DNA of 64,000 nt, from positions 62,001 through 126,000 of the forward strand of contig JBJMTV010000021.1 of NCBI GenBank assembly GCA_045811525.1, given 5' to 3'. Below the pieces are notes generated by a model that saw nothing but the letters and a program-made list of their open reading frames with translations, was not told the origin of the DNA and made no database searches. Position 1 is the first letter of the stretch. The number at the start of each line of letters is the position of its first letter. Shown piece after piece: positions 49,135 to 57,946 of this stretch. The DNA comes from VAZQ01 sp045811525. GTDB lineage: Bacteria > Pseudomonadota > Alphaproteobacteria > Rhizobiales > Xanthobacteraceae. A program made the position numbers and the translations under genes.

Positions 49135-50493
49135 ATGCACCATATGCCTCGTCTCGCCGCACTCACCATCACCGCGCTCGCGTTCGCCACATCGGCGGCC
49201 ATCGCTGACGGGCCCGATATCTCCCACTTCGTGCTGCCGAACGGCCTGGAGGTCGTGGTTATTCCCGACCACCGCGCGCCAGTCGTGACACATATGGTTT
49301 GGTACCGCGTCGGCTCGGCGGACGAGACACCGGGAAGGTCCGGCCTCGCGCATTTCCTCGAGCATCTGATGTTCAAAGGAACAGCGAAAAATCGGGCCGG
49401 GCGCTTCTCAGAAGTGGTCGCCACCGTTGGCGGACAGGAAAACGCGTTCACCTCCTCTGACTACACGGCCTATTTCCAGCGCGTGCCGCGCGAGAACCTC
49501 AAGGTAATGATGGAGCTGGAAGCGGACCGCATGACGGGCCTGGTACTGACCGACGAGGTGGTACGGCCCGAGCTCGACGTGGTGCTGGAAGAGCAGAATA
49601 TGCGCGTTGCCAACAATCCGACCGCGCGCCTTGGCGAGCAGATGGAAGCGGCGCTCTATCTCAATCACCCCTATGGCCGGCCGGTCATCGGCTGGCGCCA
49701 CGAGATCGAGCAGCTCACGCGCGAGCGCGCACTGGCGTTCTACCGGCGCTTCTATACTCCCAACAACGCGATCTTGGTCGTCGCGGGCGACGTAAGCGCC
49801 GAGCAGGTTCGCACGCTCGCTGAGGAAACTTACGGAGCCGTTCCGCGCGTTGCGGAGATCGCCCCGCGCCTGCGTCCGCAGGAGCCGGTGCAGCAGGCAC
49901 CGCGCACCGTCACCTTGGCGGATCCGCGCGTGAGCCAGCCAAGCGTCACGCGGCATTATCTCGTGCCGTCGAGCACCAGCGCGCGTCCGGGGGAAAGTGA
50001 GGCGCTGGAGGTGCTCGCCCACATTCTTGGACGGGGGGCGAACAGCCGCCTATATACCCGTTTGGTGATCGAGGGCGGCTTGGCCGTGAATGCCGGCGCG
50101 GGCTACGACAGCATCGCTCTGGATGCAACCCACTTGAGCGTCTACGCCGCGCCAAAGCCCGGCGTGACCCTCACCCAGGTCGAGCAGCTCATCGACAGCG
50201 TGCTCGCCGAAGTGGTCGCAACTGGCGTCACCGCAGAGGAGCTCGACCGCGCCAAGAGCCGCATGGTTGCCGATGCGGTCTATGCCAATGACAGCCAAGG
50301 CACCATGGCCCAGTGGTATGGCAGGGCGCTCACTGCCGGGGCTACGGTGGAGCAGATCCGCACCTGGCCCGACCGCATCAAGCTCGTCAACATCGAGACA
50401 GTGCGCGATGCAGCACGGCGTTGGCTCGACAAGCGCCATTCAGTGACCGGCTACCTGGTGAAGGAAACCAAGCCTGAGGAGAAGCGCTCGTGA
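49135..50493 (+). CDS. M16 zinc peptidase, active-site-bearing member
   Basis: 452 residues from the ATG at 49135 (ATG 49144 also possible). The signal peptide is RLAALTITALAFATSAAIAD. The inverted zinc motif HFLEH is complete (H73, E76, H77) and the distal glutamate is present in VVLEEQNMR, so this is the catalytic partner of a two-subunit M16B peptidase, acting in the periplasm. Family members degrade peptides or process small proteins. Its stop overlaps the start of the second M16 gene by four bases (GTGA), giving coupled synthesis at equal amounts. Confidence 0.93.
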   Translation: MHHMPRLAALTITALAFATSAAIADGPDISHFVLPNGLEVVVIPDHRAPVVTHMVWYRVGSADETPGRSGLAHFLEHLMFKGTAKNRAGRFSEVVATVGGQENAFTSSDYTAYFQRVPRENLKVMMELEADRMTGLVLTDEVVRPELDVVLEEQNMRVANNPTARLGEQMEAALYLNHPYGRPVIGWRHEIEQLTRERALAFYRRFYTPNNAILVVAGDVSAEQVRTLAEETYGAVPRVAEIAPRLRPQEPVQQAPRTVTLADPRVSQPSVTRHYLVPSSTSARPGESEALEVLAHILGRGANSRLYTRLVIEGGLAVNAGAGYDSIALDATHLSVYAAPKPGVTLTQVEQLIDSVLAEVVATGVTAEELDRAKSRMVADAVYANDSQGTMAQWYGRALTAGATVEQIRTWPDRIKLVNIETVRDAARRWLDKRHSVTGYLVKETKPEEKRS

Positions 50494-51896
50494 AGTCATT
50501 CGCCTACTCTTCTCTGCCTGGCGCGGCTGCCGGCGCGGTTCTCGCGTTTTCCCTGCTGATCGTGGGGTCACCTCCGGCAGCGGCAATGACCATTGAAAAA
50601 GTGGTGAGTCCGGGTGGGATCGAGGCTTGGCTCGTTCATGACAGCACCCTTCCGCTGATCGCTCTCGACTTCGCCATCCGCGGCAGCGCCGACCAGGATC
50701 CTGCCGACAAGCCGGGCGTTGCTAATCTGGCGACGAGCCTGCTCGACGAAGGTGCGGGTCCATATGACTCGGCGGCTTTTCACGACCGGCTCGAGCGCAA
50801 GGCGATCGAGCTCAACTTCCGGGCCGGGCGTGACTACCTGCGCGGGACATTGCGCACGCTCAAAGAAAATCGCGACGAGGCCTTCGGCCTGCTGCGGCTC
50901 TCGCTTACCGAGCCCCGGCTCGAGGCGGCTGACATCGAGCGCATGCGCGCCGACATCATGTCGCGCCTGCAGCGCGAAAGCGTGAGCCCGCAAGACATCG
51001 CCGGCCGTAATTGGTGGGCCACGGCTTTTCCCGGCCATCCCTATGGGCGGTCGGTCAATGGCACCCTCGAATCGGTGCCGCGCATCACCGCGGACGATCT
51101 GAAAGCCTATGTCGGGCGCGTTCTCGGGCGTGCCAACCTCAAAGTGGCGATCGTCGGCGACATTGATGCGTTGACTGCCGCGTCTCTGCTTGACCGCACG
51201 TTCGGTGGGCTCAGACAAGAAGCTGAATTGACGCCAGTCCCCGCAATGAGCCCGGAAGGGCTCGGGCGCCGCGTGGTCATCCCATTGGACGTGCCTCAGG
51301 CCGTGGTGAATTTCGGTGGCCCGGGCGTGTTCCGCAGCGACCCTGATTTCATGGCTGCCTACATCGTCAGCTACATCCTCGGCGGCGGCTCATTCTCGTC
51401 GCGCCTTTATAGCGAGGTGCGTGAGAAGCGTGGCTTGGCCTATGGCATTTCGCAGAGCCTCGTCTGGCTGCGCTCTGCCGCCGTTCTCATTGGCACCACG
51501 GCCACGCGTGCGGATGCGACCGCACAAACAATCGAGATCATTCAACGCGAGATAGCACGCATGGCCGAGGAGGGCCCAACGCAAGAGGAGTTCGAAAAGG
51601 CGAAGAGCTACCTCAAGGGCTCCTATGCGCTCGGCCTCGACACGTCCACTCGCATTGCCAGCCAACTGGTGCAGATCCAGATCGACAATTTGGGGATCGA
51701 CTATATCGAGCGGCGCGGCGATTTGATCGACGCGGTGAGTTTGGCCGACTGCAAGCGCGCCGCGCAACGTCTGCTGAACGGATTGCTGATCACGGTCGTG
51801 GGCCGGCCGCCCGGTTTGACCTCGACGGAGGTCCTCCCCGGAGGCGCCCCGACACAACCCGGCAGGCTGCAGCCGCCGGCCGGCCGGCAGCCCTGA
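50490..51896 (+). CDS. M16 peptidase-like partner lacking the zinc motif
   Basis: 468 residues with a GTG start overlapping the previous stop. A signal peptide is present (VLAFSLLIVGSPPAAAMT). The protein keeps the M16 fold (FAIRGSADQDPADKPGVANL, later VYSEVREKRGLAYGI-like YSEVREKRGLAYGISQSL), but where the partner has GLAHFLEHLMF this one has GVANLATSLLD, so both histidines and the glutamate are gone. It is therefore the non-catalytic subunit, which typically supplies the substrate-clamping half. The downstream neighbour is the broken pgi. Confidence 0.92.
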   Translation: MKSFAYSSLPGAAAGAVLAFSLLIVGSPPAAAMTIEKVVSPGGIEAWLVHDSTLPLIALDFAIRGSADQDPADKPGVANLATSLLDEGAGPYDSAAFHDRLERKAIELNFRAGRDYLRGTLRTLKENRDEAFGLLRLSLTEPRLEAADIERMRADIMSRLQRESVSPQDIAGRNWWATAFPGHPYGRSVNGTLESVPRITADDLKAYVGRVLGRANLKVAIVGDIDALTAASLLDRTFGGLRQEAELTPVPAMSPEGLGRRVVIPLDVPQAVVNFGGPGVFRSDPDFMAAYIVSYILGGGSFSSRLYSEVREKRGLAYGISQSLVWLRSAAVLIGTTATRADATAQTIEIIQREIARMAEEGPTQEEFEKAKSYLKGSYALGLDTSTRIASQLVQIQIDNLGIDYIERRGDLIDAVSLADCKRAAQRLLNGLLITVVGRPPGLTSTEVLPGGAPTQPGRLQPPAGRQP

Positions 51897-52513
51897 CGGG
51901 CGCTCGCGCCGGTCATGGCCTTCTGCAATCAATCGATAATGCACGGGCCGAGCGCATCGGCGATCACGGCGTGTCCACGAGCGCCTTCAACAGCACGCTC
52001 GCGCGCACGCAGGATGCCCTGATCTGGCTGCGCGCGCAGCATGACAATCAGAGCCTTCCGCTGCTGCGGCTGCCCGCGCAAAGCGACGATCTCGCGGCGA
52101 TATGAGAGGCGGCCTCGCGGCTCAGCGCCCGCGCCACTGACATCGTGCTGCTGGGTACCGGCGGGTCCAGCCTCGGCGGCCAGACGCTCGCACAGGTCGC
52201 ACGGCACGGCGTGCCGGGCTTGGGCGTGTTGCGCGAGGGGCCGCGACTGCACTTCATCGATAATCTCGATGCCGACACTTACGAGGCCCTGCTGGTGAAG
52301 CTTCCTCTTGCGAGCACGCGCTTCGTCGCAATCTCGAAATCAGGCGGCACTGCCGAGACGCTGATGCAGACGGTCGCTGCCATCGCGGCACTCAAGAGTG
52401 CCGGGCTGGCGCAGCGCATCCCCGAACTGCTGCTCGGAGTGGATGCATTCGATCAGCCGGCCGTGGAAGAAGGCAAAATCCTGGCGAAGCGCTATTTGAC
52501 CGGCGTGGCTTGA
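51897..52513 (+). pseudogene. pgi: Decayed glucose-6-phosphate isomerase gene
   Basis: The frame after the M16 gene reads as the N-terminal part of Pgi (LLQSIDNARAERIGDHGVS, then ALIWLRAQHDNQSLPLLRLP) but meets an in-frame TGA at 52103-52105. It continues in the same frame with clear Pgi sequence: TDIVLLGTGGSSLGGQTLAQ, RLHFIDNLDADTYEALLVK and FVAISKSGGTAETLMQT. It then jumps to what looks like the extreme C-terminus (DAFDQPAVEEGKILAKRYL), ending at 52513. About 200 codons remain of a family of roughly 430-550, so a large internal deletion joined the two ends. The catalytic middle and late parts are missing and no start codon is obvious. Position after the M16 pair is where intact pgi is found in relatives. 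Confidence 0.85.
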
Positions 52514-52643
52514 GCCTCGGTGCGGTTGATTGCGGCCGTTGTTTGTCGAAATACGCGTTCTCGATCAATATGTTGTCCTTGCTGCGCCGCCGAGTCGCAG
52601 GCATTCTGCCGATGCCGAGTGAGCTCGTTCCGGGGGGGAGCCG

Positions 52644-54218
52644 ATGCATTCGGACCAGCCTTGTTGTCGCTTTCGAATGCCTGCCTGCCTGCGCCGATCG
52701 CGCAGCGCTCCGCTGGCCGCTTTCGCGTTCCTGCTCGCAGTTCTCTCGACCGACGCTTTTGCCCAGCTGCCGGGCTTGGGCCGGGGAGGCGGTGTGGGCG
52801 GCAGTGGTATCGGTGGCGGCATCCCCGGCGGCCTTCCGGGCGGCCTCAGCAGTAGCGGGCCCGCCATCGGCGCACCGGAGAACGGGCTGCCAATTTCCGG
52901 CATGCAGGACGGAATCGGCGGGTCGCTGCTGCGCCTGCCACTGCCGGATGTGGGCCCGGCCGTTTCCAGCGCCACTGGCACCATTGGTAGCGTCACGGAT
53001 CCGCTCCTCAACGGCAGCGGCATCAACCGCGCCTTGCCTGGTGGCGGCGGAGTGCCGACACCGCGCAGCGGCGTTCCGCCGGCCGGCGAGCGGCGCTTCA
53101 TTCCCAACGAGGTCGTGTTGAACCTGCCGACGCGACTCTCGTCGGGCGCGCTGGACGAGCTCGCCGGACGACATCGGCTGGTGCGCGTGGACGCGCGACC
53201 CCTCAGCATCACTGGCACAACCTTGCACCGCTGGCGCATCAGCGATGGGCGACCGGTAGCGGACGTGATCCGCGCTTTGGAAGCGGAGTCCGGCCTTGGT
53301 GTGGCGCAACCGAACTATCGCTTCCGACTGCAGCAATCCCCTTCACCATTGCGTTCGGATCCGGCGCAGTATGCGCCGGCCAAGCTGCGGCTTGCGCAGG
53401 CGCACCAAATAGCGACCGGCGAGCGCGTCACCATCGGCGTCATCGATTCCGGCGTTGAGACCGGCCATCCGGAAATTGCCGGCCTGGTCGCCGGCAGCTT
53501 CGATGCGCTCGGATCGGGCGAGCCGCCGCACAGCCACGGCACGGCGATGGCCTCGGCCATTGTCGCGCATAGCAGGCTCACCGGAGTCGCGCCGGGTGCG
53601 CGCATCCTCGCGATACGCGCTTTCAGCTCGAGCGGCGAGGCGGACGAAGGCACGACTCTGACGATTCTGCGCGGAATGGATTGGGCGATGGCGCACGGTG
53701 CCCGAGTGCTGAACATGAGCTTTGCCGGGCCGCACGATCCGCAGATCGCGCGCGGCATTGCCGCCGCCCGGCAGAAGGGATTGGTCATCGTGGCAGCAGC
53801 AGGCAATGCCGGCGCGAAAGCGCCGCCGCAGTTTCCCGCCAACGATCCCAATGTCATTGCAGTTACTGCCACCGATTCACAGGACCACCTGCTCGCAGTG
53901 GCGAGCCGTGGCCGCCACATTGCGCTCGCTGCTCCCGGCGTCGACATTCTCGCTGCCGCGCCGCGCGGCGGCTACCAGCTCTCGTCCGGCACGTCGATTG
54001 CGGCCGCCCATGTGAGCGGCATCGCTGCTCTCCTGATTGAGCGTAGCCCCAACCTCACGCCCGCGGCGTTGAAAAAGACCCTGCTCAGCTCTGCCCTCGA
54101 CCTTGGGCCGAAGGGCCGTGACGATCAGTTCGGCGCGGGCCTTGTCGATGCCTACCGCGCGCTTCTGGCGCTCGAGCCAGCAGCGCAGCCGCCCGCTCAG
54201 GCTGCGGTCGCGCGCTAG
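52644..54218 (+). CDS. Exported subtilisin-like serine protease (S8)
   Basis: 524 residues from the ATG at 52644, with GGGGGAG five bases upstream. A signal-like segment (APLAAFAFLLAVLSTDAFAQ) is followed by a glycine-rich stretch of about 60 residues (GLGRGGGVGGSGIGGGIPGG), then a propeptide-like region (RRFIPNEVVLNLPTRLSSGA). The catalytic triad is complete: D268 in GVIDSGVETGHPE, H298 in HSHGTAMAS and S451 in SSGTSIAAAHVSG. It should act in the periplasm or outside. Its target is unknown. It follows the pgi remnant by 130 bases. Confidence 0.9.
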   Translation: MHSDQPCCRFRMPACLRRSRSAPLAAFAFLLAVLSTDAFAQLPGLGRGGGVGGSGIGGGIPGGLPGGLSSSGPAIGAPENGLPISGMQDGIGGSLLRLPLPDVGPAVSSATGTIGSVTDPLLNGSGINRALPGGGGVPTPRSGVPPAGERRFIPNEVVLNLPTRLSSGALDELAGRHRLVRVDARPLSITGTTLHRWRISDGRPVADVIRALEAESGLGVAQPNYRFRLQQSPSPLRSDPAQYAPAKLRLAQAHQIATGERVTIGVIDSGVETGHPEIAGLVAGSFDALGSGEPPHSHGTAMASAIVAHSRLTGVAPGARILAIRAFSSSGEADEGTTLTILRGMDWAMAHGARVLNMSFAGPHDPQIARGIAAARQKGLVIVAAAGNAGAKAPPQFPANDPNVIAVTATDSQDHLLAVASRGRHIALAAPGVDILAAAPRGGYQLSSGTSIAAAHVSGIAALLIERSPNLTPAALKKTLLSSALDLGPKGRDDQFGAGLVDAYRALLALEPAAQPPAQAAVAR

Positions 54219-54358
54219 CACCTGCCGCCAGGCGAAGTGAGTCGCACGCTCGAGCTCATGGCCGGGTGTGCCACCGATCCACCATGCCACCGAGGCAGCG
54301 CTGGACAGGAAGTCGCGGATGTCGCGGCGCGCGCCATCCAGGTTACATTTGCCTGGCA

Positions 54359-54781
54359 ATGATTCGGGTCGACCACAGGATCAGCATCGATGAAAGCGAG
54401 CTGGAGGAGCGCTTTATTCGAGCCTCCGGACCAGGCGGTCAGAACGTCAACAAGGTGGCTACCGCAGTACAGCTGCGTTTCGACGTTCGCCACGCGCCGA
54501 GTCTTCCCGATGACGTGCGGATGCGACTGGAGCGGCTTGCCGGGCGGCGGCTTACACGCGAAGGCGTGCTGGTGATTGCTGCGCAGCGGTACCGAACGCA
54601 AGAAGCAAACCGCCACGACGCCCTCAATCGGCTGATCGAGCTTATTCGACGTGCCGCGATTGCGCCCATCCCACGGCGGCCGACGAGGCCCACAAGGGCT
54701 TCGCGCGAGCGGCGTATTGAATCAAAAAAGCGCCGCGCCACGATAAAGGGCCTGCGGCAAGCAAAGCCGAACCCGGAATAG
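54359..54781 (+). CDS. arfB: Alternative ribosome-rescue factor B (YaeJ-type)
   Basis: 140 residues from the ATG at 54359. The release-factor-like GGQ motif is at residues 26-28 (RASGPGGQNVNKVATAVQ), and the basic C-terminal tail (ERRIESKKRRATIKGLRQAK) that enters the mRNA channel of stalled ribosomes is present. ArfB hydrolyses peptidyl-tRNA on ribosomes lacking a stop codon. The length and both features match E. coli YaeJ. Confidence 0.93.
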   Translation: MIRVDHRISIDESELEERFIRASGPGGQNVNKVATAVQLRFDVRHAPSLPDDVRMRLERLAGRRLTREGVLVIAAQRYRTQEANRHDALNRLIELIRRAAIAPIPRRPTRPTRASRERRIESKKRRATIKGLRQAKPNPE

Positions 54782-54816
54782 ATGTGCTGCGAGAGCTGCC
54801 GGCAGATCGCTCGCGT

Positions 54817-55917
54817 TCAGATCACCTGCCCGGTTTCTTCCGAGATGAGGTGGATGTTATCGACGGCGGCGGCAAGCCGCATGCGCTCACCTTCACGGGC
54901 ACCCGCGTCCGGGCTCACCCGGCCGCACACGTCGATGCCGTTGATGCGGAAGAAGACCAGCGTCTCCATTCCCAGTGGCTCCGCAACCTCGAGCGTCACA
55001 TCCATGTAGCCGAGCTGGCGTTCCCCGTTGGCCTTCACCTCAGTGAGATGCTCCGGTCGCAGACCGAGAACGAGGCCCTCGCGTCCGACGTAAGCGCGGT
55101 ACCGCTCGGTGCGGGACGAAGGCACCGGCACCACAATGTCATCGGCAAGCCGCAGCTGCAGTACGTGTTCGGTGCTTTCAAGCCGGCAAGGCAAGAAGTT
55201 CATCGCCGGCGAGCCGATGAAGCCCGCAACGAAGCGCGTCTTCGGGGAATGGTAGAGCTCATGCGGCGTGCCAATCTGCTCGATTCGGCCGCGGTTCATC
55301 ACCACCACGCGGTCCGCGAGAGTCATGGCCTCGACCTGGTCGTGCGTCACATACACGGTCGTTGTGCGCACTTTCTGGTGCACACGCTTGATCTCCGTGC
55401 GCATCTGCACCCGCAGCTTGGCATCGAGATTCGATAGCGGCTCGTCGAAAAGAAAAACCTTGGGATTGCGTACAATCGCGCGGCCCATTGCGACCCGCTG
55501 GCGTTGCCCGCCGGAGAGCTGGCGCGGCTTGCGATCGAGCAGCTCGGTTATATCGAGGATACGGGCGGCCTCCTGCACGCGTTTCGCGATTTCCGGTTTT
55601 GGGTAGTGCTTCAGCCGCAGGCCGAACGACATGTTCTCGTGCACCGTCATGTGCGGGTAGAGCGCATAGTTCTGAAATACCATAGCCATATCCCGGTCCT
55701 TGGGAGGCACGTCGTTGACGATCTCACCATTGACGGCGATCTCCCCGCTGCTGACCTCCTCGAGCCCCGCAATCATGCGCAAGGTCGTCGACTTGCCGCA
55801 GCCGGACGGTCCGACCAGGACCACGAACTCCTTGTCGCCAATGTCGAGGTCAATTCCTCGCACCGCTTCGGTATCGTCGAAGCGCTTGACGACCTTCCGC
55901 AACGATACTTGCGCCAT
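54817..55917 (-). CDS. Sugar-type ABC importer ATPase (MalK/UgpC-like)
   Basis: 366 residues from the ATG at 55917; an upstream extension to 56034 would overlap the permease gene and has no family sequence. Walker A is at 36-43 (GPSGCGKST), then Q-loop FQNYALYPHMTV, signature LSGGQRQRVAMGRA, Walker B FLFDEPLSNLDAKLR and H-loop VTHDQ. The C-terminal MOBE/TOBE regulatory domain (YRAYVGREGLVLGLRPEHL) is typical of the MalK branch. It follows the permeases by 31 bases and powers uptake of the solute caught by the binding protein upstream. Confidence 0.93.
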   Translation of the reverse strand: MAQVSLRKVVKRFDDTEAVRGIDLDIGDKEFVVLVGPSGCGKSTTLRMIAGLEEVSSGEIAVNGEIVNDVPPKDRDMAMVFQNYALYPHMTVHENMSFGLRLKHYPKPEIAKRVQEAARILDITELLDRKPRQLSGGQRQRVAMGRAIVRNPKVFLFDEPLSNLDAKLRVQMRTEIKRVHQKVRTTTVYVTHDQVEAMTLADRVVVMNRGRIEQIGTPHELYHSPKTRFVAGFIGSPAMNFLPCRLESTEHVLQLRLADDIVVPVPSSRTERYRAYVGREGLVLGLRPEHLTEVKANGERQLGYMDVTLEVAEPLGMETLVFFRINGIDVCGRVSPDAGAREGERMRLAAAVDNIHLISEETGQVI

Positions 55918-55948
55918 CGGAAGACTTTCTTGACAGCACTCGCGCCGT

Positions 55949-56863
55949 TCAGCCCTTGGTCGCGCCGGCGGTAAGTCCGGCGATGTAGTAGTCCATGAGA
56001 AACGCGTAGAGCACGAGCGGCGGCGCAGCGCCAAGCAGCGCCCCGGTCATGATCTGCCCCCAGTTGAAAACGTCACCCTTGATCAGCGTGGTGATGATTC
56101 CGACCGGAAGCACCAGTTGATCGGCCGAGGTGGTGAATGCTAGCGGATAGAGGAACTGCGCCCACGATACGGTAAAGGCAAAAATGGTCGCGGCAATAAG
56201 CCCCGGCAGCGCTACCGGAATGAACACGCGCGTTAAGATTTGCCGATAGTTGGCACCGTCCATCAGCGCGGCTTCGTCGAGTTCCTTCGGAATGGAGGCA
56301 AAATACCCGATCATGATCCAGGTGCAGAACGGCACCGTCAGTGTCGGGTAAAGCAGCAACAGCACCCACCAGCGATTGATCAGCTGGATCCCGGTGAGAT
56401 CGTTGAACACGGCGAACATCTTGAATAGCGGGATGAACAGCAGCGTCTCCGGGATGAGATAGCTGAGGAAGATGCCGGCGCCGAGCACTGCCGAGCCCCA
56501 GAAGCGCATGCGTGACAGCGCAAAAGCGGCCGGCACGCTGATCAGCATCGTGATCGATACGACGATGATCGAAACCAGAGCCGAGTTGCGAAAGAAAGTG
56601 AGGTACTGCGTGGAGGTCAATAGCTCGACGTAATTGCTGAGGGTCGGTTTGTAGACCCACCATGGATTCGTCGCCGCCGAGATCTCGGCGCTCGTCTTCA
56701 GTGAGGTGATCAGCATGTAGACCGGTGGCATCAGGAAGAAGATCGCAAACAGCGTGAGGAAGACATACGACCAGCGCAGCGCCCAGCGACGGTCACGGCT
56801 CATGCTGCCGTAGCGTGGGCGACGCGCCGGAACTGCTGCGCCGGCTGTCCATGCGGCGCTCAT
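55949..56863 (-). CDS. ABC importer permease (MalG-like)
   Basis: 304 residues with six membrane helices and the EAA loop PKELDEAALMDGANYRQIL, which docks the ATPase. The MalG-branch C-terminal region (FTTSADQLVLPVGIIT) is present. It overlaps the other permease by four bases (ATGA), so the pair is coupled. Function: with the MalF-like partner, forms the channel for a sugar or related solute. Confidence 0.93.
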   Translation of the reverse strand: MSAAWTAGAAVPARRPRYGSMSRDRRWALRWSYVFLTLFAIFFLMPPVYMLITSLKTSAEISAATNPWWVYKPTLSNYVELLTSTQYLTFFRNSALVSIIVVSITMLISVPAAFALSRMRFWGSAVLGAGIFLSYLIPETLLFIPLFKMFAVFNDLTGIQLINRWWVLLLLYPTLTVPFCTWIMIGYFASIPKELDEAALMDGANYRQILTRVFIPVALPGLIAATIFAFTVSWAQFLYPLAFTTSADQLVLPVGIITTLIKGDVFNWGQIMTGALLGAAPPLVLYAFLMDYYIAGLTAGATKG

Positions 56864-57795
56864 GACATCTCGCTCGAGCGGCGATGAATATCGCGCAGGA
56901 TGACCACGGCGGCGACCGTGAGGATCGGCACCATGAAGAGCGAAACGCTCGCACCGAGTGGAATATCGCTGCCTTGGATGCCAACCCAGAACGCCCAGGT
57001 GGCGAAGACGTGGGTGCGATCGAGCGGACCGCCCGCGGTGAGAATGCGCACAATGTCGAAATTGGCAAAGGTCACGATGAGCGAGAACAGCGCGGTAATG
57101 GCCATGATGTTACGCATCATCGGCAGCGTGACGTACCACATGCGCTGCCACCAATTGGCGCCGTCGATGGCTGCCGCCTCGTAAAGCTGCTCCGGGACCG
57201 ACTTGAGCGCCGCCAGATACATGATCATGAAAAAGGGCGCACCGACCCAGACGTTGACGAGGATCACCGAGAACCGGGCCCAATAGGCGTCGCCCCTCCA
57301 CGGCACCGGACCGACATGCAAAAGCTCCAACACCCAGTTCAAGGCGCTGTAGGACGGATCGAACAGCCATAACCAAGCGAGGCAGCTCATAGCCGGCGGA
57401 ATGACCCACGGCACCAGCAGCATGCCACGCCACTTGCGCTGCCGCTTACTGGGGATGTTGTGCACGAAATGGGCCACGATAAAGCCGATCAAGGCTTTGG
57501 AGGCGACGGCGGTAATGGCGAAGATGCAGGACTGCTGCACCACCATCCAGAATGTCTCGCGCTTGAACAGAAAGGTGAAGTTGGCAAAGCCGACGAAACG
57601 CTCCATGGACTTGTTCAGTGTGGCGAGGTGGACGGAATAGAGCGCCGGATAGAGCACCAGCAGCACAACCAAGAGGATGAGCGGGAGCGTCATTAAAAAA
57701 GCGATGGTCGATTTGCGCTGCATCGCCCGGCGAAGCGGCGAGCGTCTTCCGGGGCGAACGGCGAGCGGCGGGACGTCCAGTACAGCGTCGACCAT
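56860..57795 (-). CDS. ABC importer permease (MalF-like)
   Basis: 311 residues with six membrane helices. The EAA loop is VPEQLYEAAAIDGANWWQRM. The opening FLMTLPLILLVVLLVLYPAL is the usual first helix of the MalF/UgpA branch. It is the first of the two permeases, starting 144 bases after the binding-protein stop and ending in a four-base overlap with the MalG-like gene. Confidence 0.92.
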   Translation of the reverse strand: MVDAVLDVPPLAVRPGRRSPLRRAMQRKSTIAFLMTLPLILLVVLLVLYPALYSVHLATLNKSMERFVGFANFTFLFKRETFWMVVQQSCIFAITAVASKALIGFIVAHFVHNIPSKRQRKWRGMLLVPWVIPPAMSCLAWLWLFDPSYSALNWVLELLHVGPVPWRGDAYWARFSVILVNVWVGAPFFMIMYLAALKSVPEQLYEAAAIDGANWWQRMWYVTLPMMRNIMAITALFSLIVTFANFDIVRILTAGGPLDRTHVFATWAFWVGIQGSDIPLGASVSLFMVPILTVAAVVILRDIHRRSSEMS

Positions 57796-57927
57796 CTAGA
57801 AGCTCCCGCAGATCAGACCGCGGCATGCCTCACCAGCGGGAGCCAGCGGCAGAGATGACGTGGCGCCCGCGCTCGCTGGTTGAAGGTTCTGAGCCGTGGC
57901 GGTGCCCACCTCCGAGAAGCTCGGCAT

Positions 57928-57946
57928 CACCTGAAAAGCTCAGGTG
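57928..57946 (-). other. Hairpin at the end of the binding-protein gene
   Basis: CACCTGA and TCAGGTG make a perfect seven-base-pair stem with a five-base loop, spanning the TGA stop of the binding protein. Stem-loops at this place in maltose-type operons can stabilise the upstream message and lower permease synthesis. There is no T-run; the role is inferred from position. Confidence 0.35.

Noticed and set aside
54784..55437. A plus-strand frame opposite the importer ATPase
   Set aside because: Antisense to a gene with all ABC motifs; no support of its own.
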